The notes under the pieces: generated by a model
The model's input: only the letters and a program-made list of their open reading frames with translations
The model's database searches: none
Told to the model about the DNA's origin: nothing
Part shown: positions 7,891 to 16,101 of the stretch, one piece after another
Layout: every line of letters begins with the position of its first letter
Position numbering within the stretch: position 1 is the stretch's first letter
Translations under genes and position numbers: made by a program
Assembly (NCBI GenBank): GCA_902805675.1
Contig: CADCTA010000059.1
Coordinates: forward strand, 1 to 40,210
Reading direction: 5' to 3'
DNA from: an uncultured Chthoniobacterales bacterium
Lineage (GTDB): Bacteria; Verrucomicrobiota; Verrucomicrobiia; Chthoniobacterales; UBA10450
Length of the DNA: 40,210 bases

Positions 7891-9939
7891 GTGAGCCCCA
7901 GGAACTTCTTCCGCGAGCTGAAGCGCCGGAATGTGTACCGCGCGGCTGTCGGCTATGCGGCGGTCGCCTGGCTGCTGATCCAGATTGCAACGCAGACGCT
8001 GCCGTTCTTTGAGACGCCCACATGGGCAGTGCGGTTGATCATTATCATCCTCCTTGCGGGGTTCCCGGTCGCGCTGGCCTTTGCGTGGGCTTTCGAGCTC
8101 ACGCCGAGCGGCATCGTGCGGGCCGAAGACGCGCCGACGGATGCGACCGCTGTGCGAGATACGCGGCGGAAGATCGACTTCGTCATCATCGGCCTGCTGG
8201 CGCTCGCAGTGGCGGCGCTGTTGTTCGACCGCTTCCGCTCCAGAGGTGCGCACGACACTCCCGGCGTGCCGCACAAAAGCATCGCGGTGCTGCCGTTCGA
8301 CAACATGAGCGATGAGAAGGAGAACGCGTTCTTCGCCGACGGCATCCAGGACGACATCCTCACCAGCCTGGCCAAGATCCGCGAACTGAAGGTGATCAGT
8401 CGCACATCCGTGATGACGTATCGCGGAGCCGGTGCGCGTAACCTCCGCGAAGTCGGTCAAGCGCTCGGTGTCGCGCACGTCCTGGAAGGCAGCGTGCGGC
8501 GCAGCGGGAACCGCGTGAAGGTGACCGTGCAGTTAATCGACACGCGCGACGATCGGCACGTCTGGGCAGAGGCGTACGACAGGACGATCTCGGATGCGTT
8601 AACGCTTCAAGGCGAGCTTGCGACGGAGATTGCCTCCGAGCTGCGGGCGACGCTCAGCCCCGCGGAGAAGGCGCAGGTGGAGAGAAGGCACACGGAGAAT
8701 CCCGAAGCGTACGTGCTCTACCTCCGCGCGCGGCAGCTCGAGATCAACCCGGACACGTTGCTGCAGGACTTCAAGGCGGCGGTGCAGCTGTACGGCGACG
8801 CGATCAAGCTCGACCCGGGGTTCGCCCTCGCGCATGCACGGCTCTCCGCGACGATCTCGCGCATGTATCACTTCTACGAGCCGACGCCGGCCTTGAAGGA
8901 GCGCGGCAAGGCGGAAGCAGAAGAAGCTTTGCGTTTGCAACCGAATCTGGGCGAAGCGCACTATGCGCTCGGGCTGTCGTTCTATTGGCTCGAAGGCAAT
9001 TACGAGCGGGCGCTTGAAGCTCTTCGGCGTGCGGCGGAGTTCCTCCCTAACAATGCCGACATCGGCTTGATCACCGCCGCGATCGCCCGGCGACAGGGGC
9101 GGTGGACCGAATCGCTCGCTGCCTTTCAGCAGACCGAAGCGATCGACCCGCAGAATGCGAACGTCGTGAGGAACCTCGTCTATACGCACGCCGCGGTGCG
9201 CAACTGGCCAGCCGCGGCGCAGGCGGCCGCGCGGCTGAACGCGCTGGCGCCGAACTCGGTGGGCGCGCGGATGCAGGCGGCGTACATCGATTTTTTCTGG
9301 AAGGGGAGCACGGGCGCGCTTGAGGCGTTTCTCGACGGGACGCCGCCCAACGTTGATCCGGATGGCGCGGTGACCGGAGCCCGCTGGGATTTGCGGATGA
9401 TCAAACGGGAGTTCGCAGACGCCGCGGCAGTCATGGAGGCGTCGCCACTGGTGGATTTCTCTTACCTGAATGGCCATCAAACGCCGAAGCCGTACTTCCT
9501 CGGTTGCGCGGCTCTCGCGGCCGGTGATAACGCGCGCGCCCAGAAACATTTCGCAGCGGCGTTGCCGAGTTTTGAAGATGCGATGCGCGAGGCGCCGCAA
9601 AGCGCAACCCGACACGCCAACCTTGGACTGCTTTACGCGTTCATGGGCCGCAGAGACGAGGCAATCACGGAAGGCCGACGCGCGACTGAGCTGCGACCGG
9701 AATCGCAAGATGCGCTCGATGGAACGTTGATGAACAGCTATCTCACGCTCATCTACGCTCGCGTCGGTGAGCGGGACGCTGCGTTACAGTTGATCGAGCG
9801 CTTGCTGAAGACGCCGGGCGCGAGCGATAGCGTGCAATACAGCGTTTCGCTGCAGGATCTGCGGCATCGTTGGGAGTGGGACCCGCTCCGTGATGATGCC
9901 CGTTTTCAGAAGCTGATCGCGGACGAGAATACGCGGTAG
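7891..9939 (+). CDS. membrane protein with TolB/FlgO-like domain and TPR repeats
   Basis: A 682-residue protein starting at GTG with AGGAA about six bases upstream. The N-terminus has a basic segment (RELKRRNVYRAAVGY) leading into three predicted membrane helices (about 19-38, 47-68, 95-113). Next comes a TolB/FlgO-like domain (about 128-240): KSIAVLPFDNMS, FFADGIQDDILTSLAKI, VISRTSVMTYRG, HVLEGSVRRSGNRVKVTVQL, HVWAEAYDR. From about 285 to the end there are many TPR-type helical repeats (for example LGEAHYALGLSFYWLEGNYE, ATRHANLGLLYAFMGRRDEA). In many bacteria this TolB-plus-TPR half is fused to adenylate-cyclase or winged-helix domains; here it has only membrane helices. It is probably a scaffold or sensor; its function is unknown. 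Confidence 0.88.
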   Translation: MSPRNFFRELKRRNVYRAAVGYAAVAWLLIQIATQTLPFFETPTWAVRLIIIILLAGFPVALAFAWAFELTPSGIVRAEDAPTDATAVRDTRRKIDFVIIGLLALAVAALLFDRFRSRGAHDTPGVPHKSIAVLPFDNMSDEKENAFFADGIQDDILTSLAKIRELKVISRTSVMTYRGAGARNLREVGQALGVAHVLEGSVRRSGNRVKVTVQLIDTRDDRHVWAEAYDRTISDALTLQGELATEIASELRATLSPAEKAQVERRHTENPEAYVLYLRARQLEINPDTLLQDFKAAVQLYGDAIKLDPGFALAHARLSATISRMYHFYEPTPALKERGKAEAEEALRLQPNLGEAHYALGLSFYWLEGNYERALEALRRAAEFLPNNADIGLITAAIARRQGRWTESLAAFQQTEAIDPQNANVVRNLVYTHAAVRNWPAAAQAAARLNALAPNSVGARMQAAYIDFFWKGSTGALEAFLDGTPPNVDPDGAVTGARWDLRMIKREFADAAAVMEASPLVDFSYLNGHQTPKPYFLGCAALAAGDNARAQKHFAAALPSFEDAMREAPQSATRHANLGLLYAFMGRRDEAITEGRRATELRPESQDALDGTLMNSYLTLIYARVGERDAALQLIERLLKTPGASDSVQYSVSLQDLRHRWEWDPLRDDARFQKLIADENTR

Positions 9940-9957
9940 GTAGGCATAGCCTCTTCG

Positions 9958-10057
9958 TGTCATGTCGAGCGAAGTCGAGACATCGCTTGATTTTTCCGGT
10001 TCTCGGGCCGCAGGGCAAATAACGTAAGCGATTCCTCCACTTCGGTCGGAATGACAG
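9958..10057. repeat. intergenic repeat, family B, copy 2
   Basis: TGTCATGTCGAGCGAAGTCG plus AGACATCGCTT at the left end and TAAGCGATTCCTCCACTTCG plus GTCGGAATGACAG at the right end match copy 1 (2559-2660) almost base for base; the middle differs. It lies between two convergent genes, where its dyad could also act as a transcription end. Confidence 0.8.
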
Positions 10058-10132
10058 GTGCTTCGGGCTATGTGTGAGAGTAGAGAGGCGAGGGACGTCG
10101 GCGAAATTTCCGCCGGCCTGGCTGCGCCTCGG

Positions 10133-11629
10133 TTAGGTCGATTGCTGCAGCTCGTGGAATGCGTGGCCGAGATGCTCGATCACGTCGCGCGGCAGCAATG
10201 ACTGTTGGCTGACGCTGCCGCTGAAGAGCGCGATATCAGCCGCGCGTCCGCAAATCCATGCTGCAAGGCGCGCCGCGTCGTAGGCGGAGAGCTGTTGCGC
10301 CATCAATGCGGCGCAGACGCCTGTCAGCGCATCACCCATGCCGCCCGTGGACATGCCGGCGTTGCCAGTCGTGTTGTAGCTGTCGGGTTGTCCGTGCTGG
10401 CCGATGATCGAGCGGCTGCCTTTCAACAGAATCGTGGCCGCGGCGTACCGGTCGCAAAACGCCTTTACGCTTTGCGCGCGGGACATGTCATTGCCGCCCG
10501 GCGCCAGGCGTTTCATCTCGCCCGGATGTGGCGTGAGGAGGCGCGGACCCGCGGCGCGCTCGAGCACATCCATGTGCTTCGAGAGGATGTTCAATCCATC
10601 CGCATCGACGACCATTGGCTTCGGCGAGTGCTCGATGAGGCGCAGGATTTCGTCAGCGCGCGCCTGGCCCAGACCAGGTCCGACGGCCCAGACGTCGACC
10701 GGTTCATCGATCAGCTTTTCGTAGGATTCGACCGGTTGAATCATCGCCTCCGGCGGAGCGCTGGTTGCGACGATCGGGTAAGTGTCTTCGAGGACATAGA
10801 CGCGGAGAAGGCCGGCGCCGCCACGCGTCGCGCCGAGCGCGCAGAGGACTGCCGCGCCCGTCAGGCCGCGCGATCCCGCCACTACACCGACGCGCCCGAA
10901 TTTGTTTTTGTAGCCGCTGAACGCACGACGCGGCAGGAGGTGGCGAAGTGAACGCGCGGCCGCGATCGTCGCATCAGAATCGCCAGCCGCCGCTGCTTCG
11001 ACCTCGCGCAGCGGTGCGAGTTCGACGCGCCCGACGTGCTCGAGCGCCGCATCAGCGATGAGGCCGCGCTTCGCGTAGCCGATCGTGACCACGATGTCGG
11101 CAACAACGCAGTCCGCGTCCGGTTTGCCGGAATCTGCATCGAGTCCCGTCGGGAGATCAGCGGCGACGACGAATGCGTTTTCTTCCTCGCGCAGCCGGTT
11201 GATCTCGCGACACGCTGATCGGATCGGCTCGCGCAACTCTCCCGTCGCGCCGACGCCGAGCAGGCCATCGAGAACGATCGTGGGTGAATGCGCGGCGCGC
11301 GTGTTCTGATGACGCCGAAGGGCAGAGCGCAAGCTGGTCAGCTTCTTGCGCGCGAGTTCGCCACACTCGGGCTCAGGAAACGCGAGACGCAGGTCGATCT
11401 GCCAGCCATCCTGATGCAGCAGCTCGGCTGCCGCGAATGCGTCGCCCGCATTGTTGCCCTTGCCTGCGAAGACGATGCACCGTCCGGGGTGGGGAAAGAA
11501 CCGCGAGACGCAGCGCGCGATCCCCGCGGCCGCTTCGTCCATCAAGGCCTCAGCCGTTATGCCGCGCGCGAACGCCGCCTCTTCGGCAGCTCGCATCTCG
11601 GCGGCGCTAACGACAGGCGAGCTCAGCAC
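10133..11629 (-). CDS. nnr: bifunctional NAD(P)H-hydrate epimerase / ADP-dependent dehydratase
   Basis: A metabolite-repair enzyme that restores damaged NADHX and NADPHX. The N-terminal epimerase half (about 1-215) begins with the family opening VVSAAEMRAAEEAAFARG and has AGKGNNAGDAFAAAELL (about 54-70; the common form is GNNGGDG) and VLDGLLGVGATGELREP. The C-terminal dehydratase half has KFGRVGVVAGSRGLTGAAVL, VWAVGPGLGQ, PMVVDADGLNIL, LLTPHPGEMKRL and NTTGNAGMSTGGMGDALTG. At 498 residues it matches fused Nnr enzymes. It starts at GTG (11627-11629) inside the amidase stop region, with a 7-base overlap, so the two are probably translationally coupled. Confidence 0.95.
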   Translation of the reverse strand: MLSSPVVSAAEMRAAEEAAFARGITAEALMDEAAAGIARCVSRFFPHPGRCIVFAGKGNNAGDAFAAAELLHQDGWQIDLRLAFPEPECGELARKKLTSLRSALRRHQNTRAAHSPTIVLDGLLGVGATGELREPIRSACREINRLREEENAFVVAADLPTGLDADSGKPDADCVVADIVVTIGYAKRGLIADAALEHVGRVELAPLREVEAAAAGDSDATIAAARSLRHLLPRRAFSGYKNKFGRVGVVAGSRGLTGAAVLCALGATRGGAGLLRVYVLEDTYPIVATSAPPEAMIQPVESYEKLIDEPVDVWAVGPGLGQARADEILRLIEHSPKPMVVDADGLNILSKHMDVLERAAGPRLLTPHPGEMKRLAPGGNDMSRAQSVKAFCDRYAAATILLKGSRSIIGQHGQPDSYNTTGNAGMSTGGMGDALTGVCAALMAQQLSAYDAARLAAWICGRAADIALFSGSVSQQSLLPRDVIEHLGHAFHELQQST

Positions 11630-12495
11630 ACGCGCCAGTCGGCTGTGACCTTGATGATCTCGTACTGGCTGGTGCGTTTACGCCGCTTGCTGCTGGAGGA
11701 GCGGCGGCGCGACGACGATTTCCGGCGCGTAGCTTTCGAGCGCCGGCTCGTGCGGCTGGAGCGGCGGCTAACGCGCCGCGGGCGAGAGACTGCGCGCACA
11801 AAATCAGGTCCCATCGCAGTCTGTGGCAGTACGTCGACCGAGGCTGCGGACTCTGGATTCAGCGGCTTCGCGATCGGAGCCCGCTGGCCTTGGATGCCGC
11901 GCGCGATTGCCTCCGCGAGCTTCTGGCGATACGTGGGGTTCAACGCGTAACGCGCTTCAAACGGATTGGTCAGGAATCCGCACTCGACGAGGACGCCGCG
12001 GTTATTCGTGCGGCGGAGAACGAAGTAGCCGCGGCGGCGAATGCCACGGTTCTCCGTCGGCGCGATGGCGACGACGTTACGATGGATGTTCGCCGCGAGG
12101 TTGGAGCTGTCGGGTCGGAAATAATAGGTCTCGATGCCGCTCGCACCCGCACGCCGTGCTGAGTTGAAGTGCACCGAGACGAAGGTGGCGCCGCGGTAAG
12201 AGTTCGCGATCGCGCTGCGCGTCGGGAGCGGGATGAAGACATCGCTATTGCGGGTCATGACGACGCGATACCCGTCGCCTTCGAGCACCTTCCGGAGCCG
12301 CTGCGAGACATCGAGCGCCATCATCTTCTCGCTCACGCGCTGGCCGGGCACGCCACCGCGATCGTGGCCACCGTGGCCAGGATCGATGACGATCGTTTTG
12401 GATTGGGCGCGCGCTTGTGCGGTGCAGATGGCAAAGGCGACGCAGGCGAGTGCGAAAAGGCGGAGACGCAGCGAAGCGAGAGCGTTTCTATTCAT
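11623..12495 (-). CDS. N-acetylmuramoyl-L-alanine amidase (Amidase_3) with Arg/Ser-rich tail
   Basis: A secreted zinc amidase that cleaves the bond between MurNAc and L-Ala of the peptide stem. Signal peptide 1-30 (LRLFALACVAFAICTAQARA). The catalytic domain (about 33-205) has IVIDPGHGGHDRGG with ligand His41, Glu56 (VSEKMM), SVHF with His109 and the catalytic Glu171 in VLVECGFLTN. Both AmiA/B/C-type ligand sets and the catalytic Glu are intact. After about 205 follows a non-catalytic tail with a strongly basic run of Arg, Ser and Lys (about 237-272) and a final YEIIKVTADW segment. The tail could bind anionic wall polymer or DNA; that is speculation. It overlaps its upstream neighbour by 8 bases and nnr by 7. 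Confidence 0.93.
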   Translation of the reverse strand: MNRNALASLRLRLFALACVAFAICTAQARAQSKTIVIDPGHGGHDRGGVPGQRVSEKMMALDVSQRLRKVLEGDGYRVVMTRNSDVFIPLPTRSAIANSYRGATFVSVHFNSARRAGASGIETYYFRPDSSNLAANIHRNVVAIAPTENRGIRRRGYFVLRRTNNRGVLVECGFLTNPFEARYALNPTYRQKLAEAIARGIQGQRAPIAKPLNPESAASVDVLPQTAMGPDFVRAVSRPRRVSRRSSRTSRRSKATRRKSSSRRRSSSSKRRKRTSQYEIIKVTADWRVC

Positions 12496-13363
12496 CGTCG
12501 GGAGTAGCAGGAGGCCGTGCGGAGAGTTTCGAGGCAGGGCTCTGGGGAGATTGTGAGGCGGGCGTTTCGAGCATGCCGCCTTTTACCGCCACGGCGCCGT
12601 CATCGGCACGTCGCAGGCGAGGGCGTGATTTTGTTTCCATGAAAGTGGACCGCGCGAAAAGCTCGCCGTTCAAACCGACGCGCGAATAAGACCAAGTCCG
12701 GGGCGCGGCGCAATGCAGAACGTGCAGTTGGTTGTTGCGATCAAGCTCGGTCTGCGGGTCGTCGTAGGCGATGGCGCGGCCGATCGGGTAAGTGCTGTAG
12801 ACCGCGCCGGTGCTTTTGTCTTCCACGCGGACGTAGAGCTTGGTGTGGTCGGGGAAGCGATTGGAAAGGAGCGAATAGGTGCGCGTGCCGCCTGCGCCCG
12901 CGACTCCGTCTGGCACGCCGACGGTGCGCTGCCAGATGGGCCGCGCGTCGCCCACCTGCACCACCTTGGCCTGCGAGTAGAAGAACTTGTTCAGGTCGGC
13001 GAAGAAGACGTTCGCCCGGACATGATAGGGACCGAGATCGTGCACCGGGTAGATGGGCGTGAGGTTCACTTTGCGGGTGACGGTGGTGCCGGTCTCGATG
13101 CGCAGCGGCGGCTCCGGTTCGAGCGGTGCGGGCGCAAGATGGCGGCCATCTTCGCCGGTCGTGACTTCGAAGCCGAACCAGCGCTCGCCGTTGCCGTCGC
13201 GCAGCTCGATGTCGCGCCCGGCGAGATTGGTGATCTTCACTTCCGCGGTGATCGGCTCGTAGGCGACGTACTGGAGGCGCTTGAATTTCAACTCCACCTG
13301 CACCTGCGCATTCGCCGTGGCAGCGAGCGAAAAAACACAAATCAGGAGGGGCAGCAGTCGCAT
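12488..13363 (-). CDS. secreted protein with Ig-like N-terminal region, unknown function
   Basis: A 291-residue exported protein: signal peptide MRLLPLLICVFSLAATANAQ, then an immunoglobulin-like beta region (VELKFKRLQYVAYEPITAEV, ITNLAGRDIELRD, PLRIETGTTVTRKVNLTPIY, GPYHVRANVFF) and a second region containing WQRTVGVPDGVAGAGGTRTY, PDHTKLYVRVEDKSTGAVYS and CAAPRTWSYSRVGLNGELF. The C-terminal 40 residues are Pro/Ser/Ala-rich and look disordered. The ATG at 13363 is chosen because it puts the signal peptide first. I do not recognise a named family. Position between the DUF4388 protein and the amidase suggests an envelope role. Confidence 0.8.
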   Translation of the reverse strand: MRLLPLLICVFSLAATANAQVQVELKFKRLQYVAYEPITAEVKITNLAGRDIELRDGNGERWFGFEVTTGEDGRHLAPAPLEPEPPLRIETGTTVTRKVNLTPIYPVHDLGPYHVRANVFFADLNKFFYSQAKVVQVGDARPIWQRTVGVPDGVAGAGGTRTYSLLSNRFPDHTKLYVRVEDKSTGAVYSTYPIGRAIAYDDPQTELDRNNQLHVLHCAAPRTWSYSRVGLNGELFARSTFMETKSRPRLRRADDGAVAVKGGMLETPASQSPQSPASKLSARPPATPDDE

Positions 13364-13444
13364 GCGGCGGCAAGAATAACGCAGGTCGCTGGAGAAGAAA
13401 GCGCACGAGGCGCCGTTGAGAATGTGCATCGTGAGCACAAGCGG

Positions 13445-14248
13445 CTACGCGCCGAGGAGCGGCAACGCGCACGCGAGCAGGCCAAGCTTCCGTCCGGCGC
13501 CGAAGATTCCCCACTTCGGTGGCGGCTTGGCACCGGGCGCTGCGGTGGGCGGTTGGCTCGGCTCGGGCGTCAACACCTGCGTCGTCGCACCGAGCGAGAG
13601 TGCTTTCCGGCGATTCACAGCGGCGATGATGGCTTCGTCCCACGTCCCCTTGATCGTCTCGGCCGGCGCCCGCACGTACATGTCGTAGGCAAATTCCACC
13701 GCTTCCCATTCACTGATTTCGTACAACGCATCCGCGCCGCGCGCCGTCCCGCGCTCCGCATGAACGATCCTGCCGGTGCGCAGAAACACGGTGGCGGTCT
13801 TCGATCCGCGGACGAATTGCACCGCGCCGTCGCGTGCGCTGAGGCAGCACATTTGCAACACATCGAGCGCGTGAAACAGGTCCATCCCGGTCTGCCGCTG
13901 CGCTTCCGCGCGCGCGATCGCGCTGAGCAGCCGCTCACCATCGATCGGCTCGGGAAACACCTTCGTGTGCGAAATGTCGAGCCGCTGATCGGCTGCCGGA
14001 TACGCAGGCAAAAACATCGTCTGCAAGCCGGCGAACATCTCGCTCAGCGAGCCGCCGAGATTCATCCCATCGATGCCTTCGGCGCGCAGCTGCGTAATGA
14101 GGAGAGAACAACGGGTCACGCCACGCGCCCAGTCGAGCGCGCCTGCGTCCGACGGCGCATAGCCGCACGCATGCTCGGTGTAGTCCCGCACCATTTGCAC
14201 CAGCGGTTCGCCGACTTCGGCGTCGCGGTGGACGATGAGCAGTTGCAT
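13445..14248 (-). CDS. pseudo-receiver plus DUF4388 (PatA-like) protein
   Basis: 267 residues. The N-terminal half looks like a receiver fold without the phosphorylation site: LLIVHRDAEVGEPLVQMVRD in place of the acidic pocket, CSLLITQLRAEGIDGMNLGG where DxxxP should lie, and FPEPIDGERLLSAIARA as the final helix. Residues about 125-195 match DUF4388: LFHALDVLQMCCLSARDGAV, ATVFLRTGRIVHAERGTARG and ADALYEISEWEAVEFAYD. A proline-rich linker and a hydrophobic C-terminus (KLGLLACALPLL) follow, perhaps a short membrane anchor. The ATG overlaps the upstream gene's TAA by one base (TAATG), so the two are probably coupled. DUF4388 proteins are usually regulatory or gliding-type signalling proteins; the role here is inferred only. 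Confidence 0.78.
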   Translation of the reverse strand: MQLLIVHRDAEVGEPLVQMVRDYTEHACGYAPSDAGALDWARGVTRCSLLITQLRAEGIDGMNLGGSLSEMFAGLQTMFLPAYPAADQRLDISHTKVFPEPIDGERLLSAIARAEAQRQTGMDLFHALDVLQMCCLSARDGAVQFVRGSKTATVFLRTGRIVHAERGTARGADALYEISEWEAVEFAYDMYVRAPAETIKGTWDEAIIAAVNRRKALSLGATTQVLTPEPSQPPTAAPGAKPPPKWGIFGAGRKLGLLACALPLLGA

Positions 14249-15390
14249 TACTGCGTCGGCAGCGTGAGCGGCGGCGCGAACAGGTTCAGGAGTTTCGTCG
14301 GCTCAGCGCGGACGTCCTGGAGCTGGTCGTTATAATAAACGCGCACCTGGTACCCGGCATATTTGCGCGCTCCCGGAGCGGCTGATTTCTTCGCCGCGGT
14401 CGCGGTCTTTCGGCCGGTGCCGGGCGGCGTCACGTTGGCCGCGGCTTCTGAGAGGGCGGCTTCAGGCGAGACGGCGCTCTGCTTCAAACGCACGTAGCTG
14501 ACGGCGAGAGTCTCCGGATTCGTGTTCTTCCAATCGTGGTTCGGCGTGAGCCATTCGTAGCTGACCTCGGCATCGGTGAGCGCGACCTTGTTGTTCTCCA
14601 CCGTGTCGTAGAAGTAGACCTGAATCTTCACCTTCGTGTGATCGATGAGGGTGTTGGCGCGGACTTTCACGCCGACACGCAGGGTCAGGTTCGTCTCGGC
14701 GTCGGGATCCGGATTCTCCACCACGGTTGCCTCGGTGATGCCGAAGGTGGAGCCATCTGGAACGCCTTCGGGATCGTTGCGCCCACGGCCAGCGTCGAGC
14801 GGCGAAACACCTGCGAATCCCGGGCCCGCCGCGACGGCGTTCGCCGGAGCTACGGTGGGCGCGACCCCGACCTTCAACTTCATGTCCGCTAGCTCGTAGA
14901 GCGCGCCGGCCGAAGGCCCGATCTCCTGGATCTTCCGCCACGTCTCGTTCGAGCGGTCGAACAGCTGGATCGATTCGTAGATCATCGCCATCTCGGCGAG
15001 GACATTCGCGTTTTTCGGATCGCGCTGCGATGCATCCTGCAAGCGTGCGAGCGCATTGGTCGTATCGCCGCGCTCGCGCAGTAGCGTGGCATCTTTCAGC
15101 AGTTGCTCGGCGGCGGAAAGCGCGGCGTTGCTGGGCGTCGTCTGCGCTGTGGCGGGCGGCATCGCGGCCGCCGCTTCGGGCGGCGTGGCGAGCGGAGGAG
15201 CAGTGGCGCTGGCTACGGCCGGCTCGGCGACGATCGTCGGCTCGGCCGTGCGCCGCGCGGCGCGGTACTTGCCGGCGTAATGCGCAGCGACGGCGAGGAG
15301 CTGGGCCGCGCCGATGACGGAAACGATCGCGATGGCGATGGGATACGTCCGGTCAGGGCCGATTGGCGAAGAAAAGGTACCCGCGCGCAT
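14248..15390 (-). CDS. membrane-anchored TPR protein, first gene of the five-gene operon
   Basis: 380 residues. A single N-terminal transmembrane helix (about 17-37, IAIAIVSVIGAAQLLAVAA) is followed by an Ala/Pro/Thr-rich linker, a TPR-like pair (AEQLLKDATLLRERGDTTNA; NVLAEMAMIYESIQLFDRSN; ALYELADMKLKVGV) and a beta-rich C-terminal domain (ITEATVVENPDPDAETNLTL, VKVRANTLIDHTKVKIQVYF, KYAGYQVRVYYNDQLQDVRA). Low-complexity Ala/Thr/Lys segments separate the parts. I know of no functional name. It heads a co-directional series reaching nnr at 10133, with overlaps or short gaps throughout. Confidence 0.8.
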   Translation of the reverse strand: MRAGTFSSPIGPDRTYPIAIAIVSVIGAAQLLAVAAHYAGKYRAARRTAEPTIVAEPAVASATAPPLATPPEAAAAMPPATAQTTPSNAALSAAEQLLKDATLLRERGDTTNALARLQDASQRDPKNANVLAEMAMIYESIQLFDRSNETWRKIQEIGPSAGALYELADMKLKVGVAPTVAPANAVAAGPGFAGVSPLDAGRGRNDPEGVPDGSTFGITEATVVENPDPDAETNLTLRVGVKVRANTLIDHTKVKIQVYFYDTVENNKVALTDAEVSYEWLTPNHDWKNTNPETLAVSYVRLKQSAVSPEAALSEAAANVTPPGTGRKTATAAKKSAAPGARKYAGYQVRVYYNDQLQDVRAEPTKLLNLFAPPLTLPTQ

Positions 15391-15402
15391 CGTGATCGCT
15401 AT

Positions 15403-15430
15403 CCTGTAAAACAGCTCGGAAGGCTGTCAA
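15403..15430 (-). promoter_or_regulatory. candidate sigma-70-type promoter for the five-gene operon
   Basis: On the minus strand a perfect TTGACA (15430 down to 15425) is followed after 16 bases by TACAGG, a poor -10 box. Transcription would start within about 10 bases of the ATG at 15390, giving an almost leaderless message. A small dyad CTGTTTTACAG overlaps the -10 region. Only the -35 match is strong. Confidence 0.3.
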
Positions 15431-15490
15431 CTTACCGCATTGATGTAGAGGCCTTTGTGTCAGCCGCCCCCGCGCAGTTCGTATCGAAAA

Positions 15491-15961
15491 TCAGCGCGAG
15501 AGATCAGCCTGGCTGAGCATCTTGAAGCCGTCGCCCGCCAGCACGGACGAGGCGCACTCCGCGTCATCGACGTGCATCGCGATGGCGGCGTAGCCGTGCG
15601 GCCGCGTCAGGAGCGGGTAGGTGAAGTGCACGTTCACCTCCGCTTTGAGGAGCGCGACGAGCAGCTTCGCCAGTTGTCCGGCCACCTCGCTCATCTCGAT
15701 GACGAGCATGTCACAAACACCGAATGGGATGCCTTTTTCGCGGAAAAGCATCTCCACGGACTCGGGGTCGCTCACCACGATGCGTGCGATGGCGGAGTCG
15801 GTGGACTCGGAGATCGCGAGCGCGAGGACGTCGATGTGATGCAGGTTCAGGAGCTTCACCACGTCGAGCATCGCGCCGACTTTGTTCGGCAGGAAAACGG
15901 AGAACTGGCGGACCTGCGGGCCTTCGAACTTTTGGGTGGTTTGAGGGAGATTGAATGACAT
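15491..15961 (-). CDS. ACT-domain protein (two tandem ACT domains)
   Basis: A 156-residue protein made of two ACT-like domains and nothing else. The first spans about 17-82 (VRQFSVFLPNKVGAMLDVVK, HHIDVLALAISESTDSAIAR, ESVEMLFREKGIPF) and the second about 84-150 (DMLVIEMSEVAGQLAKLLVA, AEVNVHFTYPLLTRPHGYAA, DAECASSVLAGDGF). ACT domains bind amino acids or other small ligands; stand-alone pairs like this are usually annotated as amino-acid-binding regulators. The ligand cannot be read from the sequence. ATG at 15961. It is 100 bases upstream of the TPR-led operon on the same strand and has its own 140-base upstream gap shared with lysS. Confidence 0.88.
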   Translation of the reverse strand: MSFNLPQTTQKFEGPQVRQFSVFLPNKVGAMLDVVKLLNLHHIDVLALAISESTDSAIARIVVSDPESVEMLFREKGIPFGVCDMLVIEMSEVAGQLAKLLVALLKAEVNVHFTYPLLTRPHGYAAIAMHVDDAECASSVLAGDGFKMLSQADLSR

Positions 15962-16101
15962 GTCGGCAGCCGTGCGGCGGGCGCAAACGCGCCGTCTGAC
16001 GGGGCGCCACTATGTCATCGGCGGCGCTCCGTTGGCAACCGATTATCGGGCGCAGGCTGCTTCATTGACCCTGTTCATTTAGGCGCTTCCATCTACAGTC
16101 C

